Assembly: GCA_003217735.2 (NCBI GenBank) | Contig: CP031585.1 | Coordinates: 4,017,501 to 4,081,500, forward strand | Length of the DNA: 64,000 nt | Reading direction: 5' to 3' | Source of the DNA: Marinibacterium anthonyi | GTDB lineage: Bacteria; Pseudomonadota; Alphaproteobacteria; Rhodobacterales; Rhodobacteraceae | Shown: piece after piece, positions 11,448-21,767 of the stretch | How the letters are laid out: each line of letters opens with the position of its first letter | Position numbering within the stretch: the stretch's first letter is position 1 | Translations under genes and position numbers: made by a program | Notes under the pieces: generated by a model | Databases searched by the model: none | Told to the model about the DNA's origin: nothing | Seen by the model: the letters and a program-made list of their open reading frames with translations, nothing else

Positions 11448-11825
11448 ATGACCCTTGCCTTCGACGCGGTCATTTCGCTTGGCCCCCGGTTCAAGATCCC
11501 CGCCCGCGCTGCGTCCTTCGAACGCCGCAGGTTCAGACCGCTGGACGATTCCGCGCCCGACTGCGACGGTCTCTTTGCCGCCTCCGGGGCGATGTTGCGC
11601 GTCACGCACCAGACCGGCGCGCAGGATCCCCAACCCCGGGACCGCGCCGGGGCCACCCCTGTCGGTCTGCACAACAGCTTCATCGAGGAGATGCTGGCAG
11701 ATCCGATGATCCAGCTCGTCATGAAGGCGGACGGTGTCACGGACGCCGAAATACGACGCCTGTACTGCGTGACACCGCCCGCCGTCCGGCACCAGGCTTG
11801 GGCATCCGACCCGGTGCGGGAATGA
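11448..11825 (+). CDS. Small hypothetical protein in transglutaminase operon
   Basis: 125 residues with AAGGAG about 10 bases upstream. It is rich in Arg and Pro in the first half and ends in a predicted helix, EEMLADPMIQLVMKADGVTD, a pattern I know from small uncharacterised alphaproteobacterial proteins. No signal peptide, membrane helix or enzyme motif. It is 60 bp after the first transglutaminase-like gene and overlaps the next gene by 4 bp (ATGA), so the two are translationally coupled. It shares an ADPxIQxxV helix pattern with the next gene product, hinting at a common ancestry. Function unknown. Confidence 0.65.
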   Translation: MTLAFDAVISLGPRFKIPARAASFERRRFRPLDDSAPDCDGLFAASGAMLRVTHQTGAQDPQPRDRAGATPVGLHNSFIEEMLADPMIQLVMKADGVTDAEIRRLYCVTPPAVRHQAWASDPVRE

Positions 11826-12181
11826 GCGGTGACCTGGTCTTGCTCGACTCTCGGCGGTCGGGGATCGAACGCGCCGGCGCGCGGACCCGGCGGCATGCCC
11901 CCGGGGACGCCGCCTACGACCGGGAAGAGTGGGAGCACCTCCACGATCTCGAGCGCCAGATGCTTGCCGATCCGGCGCGGGATTGGACCGAAGTCAAGGA
12001 ACAGCGGCTGTTTCTCCTGGAAAGCCACGCCCTGGCCGAAGCCTGTGCGGATCCGCGCATCCAGATGCTCGTCAGGCGGGCGATAGCCGACATGCCACGG
12101 AACGGATCTTCGGCGCGTGATCGCGGCGACATCGCGACAGACCGTACCTGCACGTGCCCCTGCGGCAGCCGGCAATCGTAG
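11822..12181 (+). CDS. Second small hypothetical protein, coupled to the previous one
   Basis: 119 residues, ATG overlapping the upstream stop (ATGA). Charged and mostly helical: EEWEHLHDLERQMLADP, then a helix ending in LAEACADPRIQMLVRRAIADM, and a C-terminal tail with three close cysteines (TCTCPCG). The ADPxIQ helix echoes the upstream protein. No recognised domain. The C-x-C-x-C tail could bind metal or be a modified tail, but this is a guess. The next gene, a transglutaminase-like protein, starts 6 bp downstream. Confidence 0.6.
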   Translation: MSGDLVLLDSRRSGIERAGARTRRHAPGDAAYDREEWEHLHDLERQMLADPARDWTEVKEQRLFLLESHALAEACADPRIQMLVRRAIADMPRNGSSARDRGDIATDRTCTCPCGSRQS

Positions 12182-12187
12182 CGCCCC

Positions 12188-13051
12188 ATGACCCGCCTGA
12201 CGATCACCCATGTGACGCGCTATACCTTCCGGCACGACATTGCCCTTGGCCGACATCAGCTGATGCTGCGCCCACGGGAAACGCGCGATCTCAGCCTCAT
12301 GTCCTTCACGCTCGACGTCAGACCCGAACCCGACATCGACTGGTCGCACGACGTGGCCGGTAATGCCGTTGCCTCGGCCGTCTTCCCGACGCCCGCCCGG
12401 GTGCTCGAGATCACGGCGCATATGGACGTCGATCTGCGCGCGCCGGTCTGGCCGGTCTTTCCGATTGCCGCGTCGGCATCGTCTTATCCCTTCGCCTATT
12501 CCCCGGACGAGCTGACCGACCTCGGTGCGCTTGCCCGGCCGCAGTACAGGGATCAGGGGCATCGCCTGCGTATCTGGGTCCAATCCCTGGTGGCAAAGCG
12601 CCCGACGGACACGCTGGCGCTGCTCAAGGACATCAGCAACACGATCACCCGCGACATCCGCTACCAGAGCAGGGAGACCGAAGGCACGCAGGGCCCGCTT
12701 GAAACGCTGGACCGGGGCTGGGGCACCTGCCGCGACTTTGCCGTGCTGTTTGCCGAAGCGGTTCGGACCCTGGGTATCGCCGCGCGGCTTGTCTCAGGCT
12801 ACCTGTTCAACCGTGGTGGCGACCTTGCCGGTTCCACGGGATCGGGCGCGACTCATGCCTGGGCCGAAGTCTTCATACCCGGCGCGGGCTGGATCCCCTT
12901 CGATCCGACCAACAGGTCCGTCGGCTCCGCGAACCTGATCCCGGTTGCGGTGGCCCGGAATATCCACCAGATCTCGCCGGTGTCGGGCAGCTTCAGTGGC
13001 TGCAACGCCGATTTTCTCGGCCTCGACGTGACGGTCGATGTTCACTGCTGA
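12188..13051 (+). CDS. Transglutaminase family protein (complete triad)
   Basis: 287 residues. N-terminal bacterial transglutaminase N-domain (RLTITHVTRYTFRHDIALG, residues 3-21) and a C-terminal transglutaminase/protease-like core with all three expected residues: Cys181 (GWGTCRDFAVLFAEA), His223 (ATHAWAEVFI) and Asp239 (GWIPFDPTNR). No signal peptide, so it should act in the cytoplasm; members of this family are usually assigned as cysteine proteases or amide-cleaving enzymes without known substrate. Last gene of the operon 10503-13051, six bases after its neighbour. Contrast with the first protein of the operon, which lacks the His. Confidence 0.92.
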   Translation: MTRLTITHVTRYTFRHDIALGRHQLMLRPRETRDLSLMSFTLDVRPEPDIDWSHDVAGNAVASAVFPTPARVLEITAHMDVDLRAPVWPVFPIAASASSYPFAYSPDELTDLGALARPQYRDQGHRLRIWVQSLVAKRPTDTLALLKDISNTITRDIRYQSRETEGTQGPLETLDRGWGTCRDFAVLFAEAVRTLGIAARLVSGYLFNRGGDLAGSTGSGATHAWAEVFIPGAGWIPFDPTNRSVGSANLIPVAVARNIHQISPVSGSFSGCNADFLGLDVTVDVHC

Positions 13052-13084
13052 TCTCCGGATCAGGGAATGACGGCCACAGAACGG

Positions 13085-13378
13085 TCACGGGGCGTCATGC
13101 CGGTGTCCTGCTCGCAGGAAATCAATGAAGCCGCGCAACGCGGGGCTGACGTGCAGACGGTCCGGGTAATGCAGGTGAAAGCCAGACAGCACCAGGCCGC
13201 AGCCGGACGACATCGGCACCAGCCCGCCGGCCGCGACAGAATCGGCGGCGAGCGTCTCGGCGTGGTCGATGATCCCGGTTCCCTCCTCTGCCGCTGCACG
13301 CAGGGCCTCGGTGAACCGCAGGGCAACCACGTCTTGCGCGATCCGGTCACCAAAGCAGATGCCGGCCCTTCCCCTCGC
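13085..13378 (-). pseudogene. C-terminal fragment of a LysR-type regulator
   Basis: The minus-strand frame from about 13378 reads [16 protein letters not shown], then AAGGLVPM and GFHLHYPDRLHVSPALRGFIDFLR before a stop. This is the end of a LysR substrate-binding domain (the usual ..SGRLVPVL..PGLHLYYPSRRHVSPALRAFID.. pattern). About 95 residues remain of roughly 300; there is no helix-turn-helix, no plausible start, and an in-frame TAG lies just upstream. It is a decayed remnant at the right edge of the accessory segment. Confidence 0.7.
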
Positions 13379-13563
13379 AGGCTATGGGAGTCGCAGTTCA
13401 GGTATCGCTTACAATGCGCATCGGATCGGGGTCCGGCCAGTGGCTGGTCCCTGTTCCTGCGCCGGGCGCGTCACATCCCGACGCGCCGATTCCGACGGTC
13501 TGTGCCGACAGTCTGGACCGGTCGGGGCCAATCTGGGCCAATCTGGACCAATCGGCGCCGCGA

Positions 13564-13818
13564 TCAGCCCTTGCCGTCCATCCGCGCTTCCAGCGCGGCG
13601 ATCCGCGCCTCAAGCGCGGTGTTTTCCTCGCGTGCCTTCTGGGCCATGGCGCGCACGGCGTCGAATTCCTCGCGCGTGACGAAATCACGGTCGGCGAGCC
13701 AGCGGTCGATCATCGATTTCATGGCCGTCTCGGCCTCTTCCCGCGCACCGTGGGCCACGCCCATGGCGTTGGTCACGAGCTGGGAAATATCATCCATGAG
13801 CTTGTTGCGGGTCTGCAT
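13564..13818 (-). CDS. ubiK: UbiK/BMFP accessory factor
   Basis: 84 residues, almost entirely helical: an N-terminal amphipathic helix ([20 protein letters not shown]) and a C-terminal coiled coil ([26 protein letters not shown]). This is the BMFP/YqiC family; UbiK promotes ubiquinone synthesis under aerobic conditions and helps organise the Ubi complex at the membrane. The [10 protein letters not shown] turn between the helices is characteristic. It diverges from lgt across 93 bp, an arrangement I recall from other Rhodobacterales. Confidence 0.85.
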   Translation of the reverse strand: MQTRNKLMDDISQLVTNAMGVAHGAREEAETAMKSMIDRWLADRDFVTREEFDAVRAMAQKAREENTALEARIAALEARMDGKG

Positions 13819-13911
13819 CTGTCATCTCCGTATGGGCTTGTGCGTTATATGGCGGTACCGCCGCGGATGGGCAAGGTTGACGCGCCCCCAAGCCACAGGC
13901 AAAGGAGCGAC

Positions 13912-14799
13912 ATGACAGCCGCCGTCCTGACCTTTCCCGATCTGTCGCCCGAGATCTTCTCGATCGATATCGGCAGTTTCCACTTTGCTCTGCGCTGGTA
14001 TGCGCTGGCTTATATCGCGGGCATCCTGATCGCCTGGCGCATGGCCGTGGCCGCCGTGAAGGCGACGCGGCTCTGGCCCGGCGACACCGCGCCGATGACC
14101 CCGCGCCAGATCGAGGACATGCTGACCTGGATCATCCTGGGCGTGATCCTGGGCGGGCGGATCGGCTTTGTCGTCTTTTACGAACCAGCCTATTATTTCA
14201 CCCATCCGCTGGACATCCTCAAGGTCTGGAACGGCGGCATGGCGTTCCACGGCGGGCTGATCGGGGTGATCGTCGCCGCCTGGATCTATACCCGCGTGCA
14301 CAGGATCCCGCAGCTGCAGGCCGCCGACCTGATCGCCTATGCCGTGCCGCCCGGGCTGCTGCTGGGCCGGCTGGCGAATTTCGTCAACGGCGAGCTGTGG
14401 GGCCGGGCCAGCGACCTGCCCTGGGCCATGGTCTTTCCCGATCCCCGGTCGCGTTATTGCGAAGGCTTTGCCGAACCCTGCGCGCGCCACCCGTCGCAAT
14501 TGTACGAAGCCGGGCTGGAAGGCATCCTGCTGGGCACGCTGCTGATCCTGCTGGTCTGGCGGTTCGGCGCGCTCAAGGCTCCCGGCCGGGTCTGCGGGAT
14601 CTTCTTCGCGGGCTATGGCATGGCGCGGTTCATCGTCGAATTCTTCCGCCAGCCCGATGCGCAATTCGTCACCCCCGGCAATCCGCTGGGCCTGGCCTGG
14701 CAGGTGGGCGGCTATGGGCTGACCCAGGGCCAGGCGCTGTCGCTGCCGATGATCGCCTTCGGCATCTGGCTGGCCCTGCGCGCCCGCCGCAAGGCATGA
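13912..14799 (+). CDS. lgt: Prolipoprotein diacylglyceryl transferase
   Basis: Transfers diacylglycerol from phosphatidylglycerol to the lipobox Cys of prolipoproteins at the inner membrane. 295 residues with about seven hydrophobic helices. The start has AAAGGAGCG eight bases upstream. Family motifs: [41 protein letters not shown] and the Lgt signature [14 protein letters not shown] (about 151-164), then RHPSQLYEA. It begins the lgt-midA-pgeF operon; the next start overlaps its stop by 4 bp. Confidence 0.97.
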   Translation: MTAAVLTFPDLSPEIFSIDIGSFHFALRWYALAYIAGILIAWRMAVAAVKATRLWPGDTAPMTPRQIEDMLTWIILGVILGGRIGFVVFYEPAYYFTHPLDILKVWNGGMAFHGGLIGVIVAAWIYTRVHRIPQLQAADLIAYAVPPGLLLGRLANFVNGELWGRASDLPWAMVFPDPRSRYCEGFAEPCARHPSQLYEAGLEGILLGTLLILLVWRFGALKAPGRVCGIFFAGYGMARFIVEFFRQPDAQFVTPGNPLGLAWQVGGYGLTQGQALSLPMIAFGIWLALRARRKA

Positions 14800-15854
14800 C
14801 CCTGACCGACCACATCGCCGCCCGCATCCGCGCCCAGGGACCGCTGTCGATCGCCGATTACATGGCCGATTGCCTGCTGCATCCCCGGTTCGGCTATTAC
14901 ACCACCCGTGACCCGCTGGGCGCGCAGGGCGATTTCACCACCGCGCCCGAGATATCGCAGATGTTCGGCGAAATGCTGGGGTTGTGCCTGGCGCAATGCT
15001 GGCTGGACCAGGGGCGCCCCGCGCCCTTTACCCTGGCCGAACTTGGTCCCGGTCGCGGCACGCTGATGGCCGATGTGCTGCGCGCCACCAAGGGCATTCC
15101 GGGCTTTCGCGACGCCGCGCAGGTCGTGCTGATCGAAGCCTCGCCGACCCTGCGGGCCGCCCAGGCGAAGACGCTTGACGGCAACGCCCCGGCCTGGGCC
15201 GACCGGGTGGACGACCTGCCCGAAGCGCCGCTGTTCCTGCTGGCCAACGAATTCTTCGACGCCCTGCCGATTCGCCAGTTTCAGCGCGATGGCGCCCACT
15301 GGCGCGAACGCCGCGTCGGGCTGGATGGTGAAACGCTGGTCATCGGGCTGGGGCCCGCGGGCCCCCTGCCCGCGCTGGCGGACCGGCTGGAAGACACCCG
15401 CGACGGCGACATCGTCGAACTGTGCCCCGCCCTGCCCGCCATCGCATCCACCATCGGCCAGCGCATCGAAACCCACGGCGGCGCCGCGCTGATCGTCGAT
15501 TACGGCGACTGGCATTCGCTGGGCGACACCCTGCAGGCGTTGAGGCAACACGCCCCCGTCGATCCCCTGGACGCCCCCGGCAGCGCCGATCTGACGGCGC
15601 ATGTGGACTTCGAGGCGCTGGCCCGCGCGACCCCTTCGGCGGTGACCCGGCTGACCCCGCAGGGCGTGTTCCTGGAGCGGCTGGGCATCACCGCGCGGGC
15701 GCAGGCGCTGGCCCGCAAACTTGACGGTCCGGAACGTGACGCCCACGTCACCGCACATCGGCGGTTGACGCATCCGCAGGAAATGGGAAACCTGTTCAAG
15801 GTGCTGGGCTTCTATCCGGCACGGGCCAATTTTCCCGCCGGGCTTGAACCTTAA
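14796..15854 (+). CDS. MidA/NDUFAF7-family SAM-dependent methyltransferase
   Basis: 352 residues. The N-terminus [20 protein letters not shown] with [20 protein letters not shown] is typical of the MidA/NDUFAF7 family, whose eukaryotic members dimethylate an arginine of the NDUFS2 subunit for complex I assembly. The SAM loop is [16 protein letters not shown], followed by [15 protein letters not shown] and [16 protein letters not shown]; the C-terminal [14 protein letters not shown] is conserved. The ATG overlaps the lgt stop (ATGA), and pgeF begins right after its stop. The bacterial substrate is not established, so a NuoD-directed role is only inferred. Confidence 0.93.
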   Translation: MTLTDHIAARIRAQGPLSIADYMADCLLHPRFGYYTTRDPLGAQGDFTTAPEISQMFGEMLGLCLAQCWLDQGRPAPFTLAELGPGRGTLMADVLRATKGIPGFRDAAQVVLIEASPTLRAAQAKTLDGNAPAWADRVDDLPEAPLFLLANEFFDALPIRQFQRDGAHWRERRVGLDGETLVIGLGPAGPLPALADRLEDTRDGDIVELCPALPAIASTIGQRIETHGGAALIVDYGDWHSLGDTLQALRQHAPVDPLDAPGSADLTAHVDFEALARATPSAVTRLTPQGVFLERLGITARAQALARKLDGPERDAHVTAHRRLTHPQEMGNLFKVLGFYPARANFPAGLEP

Positions 15855-16607
15855 ATGCTCGAACGTCTTACCTCCGACGAACTCTCTCCTGTGTCCCACG
15901 GGTTCTTCACCCGTCGCGGCGGCGCATCCTCGGGCATTTTCTCCGGGCTGAACTGCGGGCGCGGGTCATCCGACCAAAGCGAGGCCGTGGCCATCAACCG
16001 CGCCCGCGTTGCCGAGGCCATGCAGGCCGACGAGACCGCGCTGATCGGCATGAAACAGGTGCATTCGGCCCATGCCGTCGTGGTCGACGGCCCACTTGGC
16101 GACTACCCCGAGGCCGACGCGCTGGTGACGTCGACCCCCGGCCTGGTGCTGACGGTGCTGACCGCCGATTGCCAGCCGGTGCTGTTCGCCGACCGCAAGG
16201 CCGGCGTGATCGGCGCGGCGCATGCGGGCTGGCGCGGGGCGCTGGACGGGGTCCTGGAAGCGACGCTTGAGGCGATGGAAGGGCTTGGCGCGCGGCGCGG
16301 CGATACGGTGGCGGTGATCGGCCCCACCATCAGCCAGCGCAATTACGAGGTCGGCCCGGAATTCCTGGAAACCTTCCTGATGGATGCGCCGGAAAATGCC
16401 CGTTTCTTCGCCAATGGCGAAGGCGACCGACTGCAGTTCGACCTGCCCGGCTATGGGTTGCACCGTCTGCGCAGCGCCGGCGTGGCCCATGCGGAATGGA
16501 CCCGGCACTGCACCTACGACGACGCGGCGCGGTTCTATTCCTACCGCCGTTCCACCCATGCGCGCGAGGCCGACTACGGTCGCCTGCTGTCGGCCATCCG
16601 TCTCTGA
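15855..16607 (+). CDS. pgeF: Peptidoglycan editing factor PgeF / YfiH-type purine nucleoside enzyme
   Basis: 250 residues of the DUF152/YfiH family (laccase-domain, LACC1-like), which acts as purine nucleoside phosphorylase/deaminase and in E. coli keeps wrong amino acids out of peptidoglycan precursors. Key features: HGFFTRRGGASSG at the N-terminus, MKQVHSAHAVVVD (metal His), LTADCQPVLFAD (Cys), AAHAGWRGAL (His) and GPTISQRNYEVG, so the H-C-H zinc site is complete. The ATG follows the midA stop immediately, so it is translated from the same mRNA as lgt and midA. Confidence 0.94.
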   Translation: MLERLTSDELSPVSHGFFTRRGGASSGIFSGLNCGRGSSDQSEAVAINRARVAEAMQADETALIGMKQVHSAHAVVVDGPLGDYPEADALVTSTPGLVLTVLTADCQPVLFADRKAGVIGAAHAGWRGALDGVLEATLEAMEGLGARRGDTVAVIGPTISQRNYEVGPEFLETFLMDAPENARFFANGEGDRLQFDLPGYGLHRLRSAGVAHAEWTRHCTYDDAARFYSYRRSTHAREADYGRLLSAIRL

Positions 16608-16869
16608 AACCGGCAGGCACGGGGCGGATGAACCGGCGCGATTCTCCAAGCGAAATCGGCAAATAAGGCGGGATCCTCCTTGAAGGCGCGACAATCGGGA
16701 CTGACACGCCGCGATTGATCGACCGGCCCGCGCCAATGCCCCGGCAATTTTGACAAATGCGCGGCAAATTCGAAGAACTTGTTCGCAGAAGATGTCACAA
16801 CCACAAGTGTCCTTCTGTCGTTGTCGGTGGGGGCCGGCGCAGATGCGACCCGAACCAGGGCCGTAATAT

Positions 16870-17622
16870 ATGTTGAGCACCCAAGGCGGCGCGTTTTTCG
16901 CGTCGCGCACCGATGGCGTGTCCCCCGTGGGGACTGCCACGTCACTTGCATCGCCGGGCACCCGCCCGCAGGTCCGCCGCTATCGCGTGCGTGGTCTGGG
17001 GCCGAATGGCGACGTGATCGAACAATATCACCTGGCGCCCGCGCTGCCGCTTTTCGAGGAGGCATTTTCTGCCTTCGCGCGCGGCTCGACCGTCGAGACG
17101 CAGACCGGGCCGATGGCGGTGGAAGACCTGCTGCCGGGCGACCGGGTGATGACCCGGGATGGCGGCGCGATGGAGCTTCGCTGGATCGGCAGCACGATCT
17201 ACGTGCCGGGCCATGCCAGCCACCGCGCGCGCAACCTGCACCTGACGCGGATCATGGCCGACAGTTTCGGGCTGGCGCGGCCCGCGGCCTGCCTGCTGAC
17301 CGGGCCGGCGGCGCGGCTGCTGCAGGGCGGGGCGGACAGCGTTCTGACGCCCATCGAGACCTATATCGACGGGGTCAACGTGATCGAGACGGCGCCGCCG
17401 GCGCCGGTGGAACTGTTCCACCTGTGCCTGGAACGGCATGCGGTCATCCGGGTTTCGGGGATGGAATTCGAGACCTATCATCCCGGCGCCGACGCGGCGC
17501 GTAGGATCGGTCAGAGCCTGAGGCCGGTCTTTCTGACCCTCTTTCCGGGGATCGGCGGGCTGGAGGATTTCGGGCGGCCGGCCTACAAGCGGGCGGCCTG
17601 CCGGTTCGCCCAGGCGGGATGA
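16870..17622 (+). CDS. Hint-domain protein without nucleophilic Cys
   Basis: 250 residues. Residues about 66-200 form a Hint (hedgehog/intein) domain of the Rhodobacterales type: ARGSTVETQTGPMAVEDLLP then GDRVMTRDGG, LRWIGS, HLTRIMADSFGLARPAACLL and the C-terminal VELFHLCLERHAVIRVSGMEFETY. In self-splicing Hint domains the first residue is Cys or Ser; here the equivalent position (SAF-ARGS) is Ala68, so autoprocessing by the usual route is not expected, and my recollection is that relatives also lack it. The N-terminal 60 residues are Ser/Thr/Gly rich with RRYRVRGLGPNGDVIEQYHL. No classical signal peptide. Function unknown; convergent with lrp. Confidence 0.85.
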   Translation: MLSTQGGAFFASRTDGVSPVGTATSLASPGTRPQVRRYRVRGLGPNGDVIEQYHLAPALPLFEEAFSAFARGSTVETQTGPMAVEDLLPGDRVMTRDGGAMELRWIGSTIYVPGHASHRARNLHLTRIMADSFGLARPAACLLTGPAARLLQGGADSVLTPIETYIDGVNVIETAPPAPVELFHLCLERHAVIRVSGMEFETYHPGADAARRIGQSLRPVFLTLFPGIGGLEDFGRPAYKRAACRFAQAG

Positions 17623-17650
17623 GACGGCGCCCGGTGGCCGGCGGTCGGCC

Positions 17651-17769
17651 GGGTATTTTTGAAGAGAAAGAAGCAGGGCCCGCGCGCCCTGTCCCACGCG
17701 TGGGACATCGGGCCGTGCGTGGAATATCAAGGGGTTACAGAGGCGGTTTTACCAGGCGTTAACGCTTGG
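17651..17769 (+). repeat. Composite repeat with 18-bp palindrome, copy B
   Basis: Order on the plus strand: GTATTTTTGAAGAGAAAGAAG tract (17653-17673), perfect palindrome TGTCCCACGCGTGGGACA (17690-17707), then a core with TCAAGGGGTTACAGAGGCGG (17725-17744) and TTTTACC..GGCGTTAAC. The same modules occur in the same order and spacing at 48974-49092. It fills the convergent gap between the Hint gene and lrp. Confidence 0.75.
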
Positions 17770-17853
17770 TCCCGCAGGCGAGTGCCGTGCCTTCCCCCCG
17801 GCGCAACGTTCGGCCGTGCCGGGGTGGCCGGTCTGTCCTTTATGCGCGGCCCC

Positions 17854-18354
17854 TTAAGCGCTGCGGCTGAGGCGTTCTTCGAGGATGTCGAAGGGCACGC
17901 CGGGTTCGTCCTTGGCGCCGCGGATCACCAGCGAGGTCTTGACGCTGGCCACCGTCGGGTGCTTGAGCAATTCGGCCGTCAGGAAGGTCTGGAAGGTCGA
18001 CAGGTCCGGCGCCACGCATTTCAGCATGAAATCGACCTCGCCGTTCAGCATGTGGCATTCGCGCACCAGCGGCCAGTTGCGGCAGCGGTCCTCGAAGGTG
18101 GACAGATCGGCTTCGGCCTGGCTGGACAGGCCGACCATCGCGAAGACCTGGACTTCGAAGCCCAGTTCGCGGGCGTCGACTTCGGCGTGGTAGCCGCGGA
18201 TATAACCGGCTTCTTCCAGGGTGCGGACCCGGCGCAGGCAGGGCGGTGCCGATATCCCGACCCGGCGGGCCAGTTCGACATTGGTCATGCGGCCGTCTGC
18301 CTGAAGTTCGGCCAGTATCTTGCGATCGATCGGGTCGAGGCGGGTCGTTGCCAT
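17854..18354 (-). CDS. Lrp/AsnC-family transcriptional regulator
   Basis: 166 residues. An AsnC-type helix-turn-helix occupies residues 4-50 (LDPIDRKILAELQADGRMTN..RRVGISAPPCLRRVRTLEEAG) and an RAM/AsnC ligand-binding domain follows, with HMLNGEVDFMLKCVAPDL as its effector-loop region. The ATG at 18354 is preferred over one 15 bases upstream because GGAGGT lies at correct spacing before it. Members bind amino acids and control amino-acid metabolism; the target cannot be read from the neighbours, a MATE exporter and a small protein upstream on the same strand. Confidence 0.94.
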   Translation of the reverse strand: MATTRLDPIDRKILAELQADGRMTNVELARRVGISAPPCLRRVRTLEEAGYIRGYHAEVDARELGFEVQVFAMVGLSSQAEADLSTFEDRCRNWPLVRECHMLNGEVDFMLKCVAPDLSTFQTFLTAELLKHPTVASVKTSLVIRGAKDEPGVPFDILEERLSRSA

Positions 18355-18451
18355 ATTGCGCACCTCCATTTTGCATTTCTTATAGCAGCGCGGGACGTCT
18401 GCGCAATAATCTTTCGCCGCACCGCAGTACAGAGCGAAAGTGTAAAACTTG

Positions 18452-21525
<3,074 letters not shown>

Positions 21526-21576
21526 TGCGCCCGGCCTGACCGGATAAACCGCGCCTTCGGGCGCGGTGCCTTCGGC

Positions 21577-21680
21577 GAGGTATTTGGACCAAGAAGAAGC
21601 AGGGTGGTGCGCTCCTGTCTTCTTCTTGGCCCAAATACCTCCGGGGGAGTCCCCCAACGGCGGACGGGGGCAGCGCCCCC
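21577..21680. repeat. Facing inverted pair of GGTATTT..CCAAGAAGAAG repeats with tail
   Basis: Left arm GAGGTATTTGGACCAAGAAG.. (21577-21603) and right arm 21614-21641 are inverted copies differing at about two positions, separated by about 10 nt, giving a potential 27-bp stem. The right copy continues into CGGGGGAGTCCCCC and a GGGGGCAGCGCCCCC mini-palindrome (21666-21680), a tail also present at 30585-30607 and 44582-44620. No T-run follows. Confidence 0.75.
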
Positions 21681-21767
21681 ACCTGCCCTCCCCCACCTGC
21701 ACGCCATTGACCGGCGGTGCCCGCCCTTACATGGTGCGCCCATGTTGCCCAGCCTCCGAGATCGTTC

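Noticed and set aside
10503..13051. Transglutaminase operon considered as a RiPP or toxin system.
   Set aside because: No precursor-like leader, immunity gene, exporter or radical enzyme next to it.
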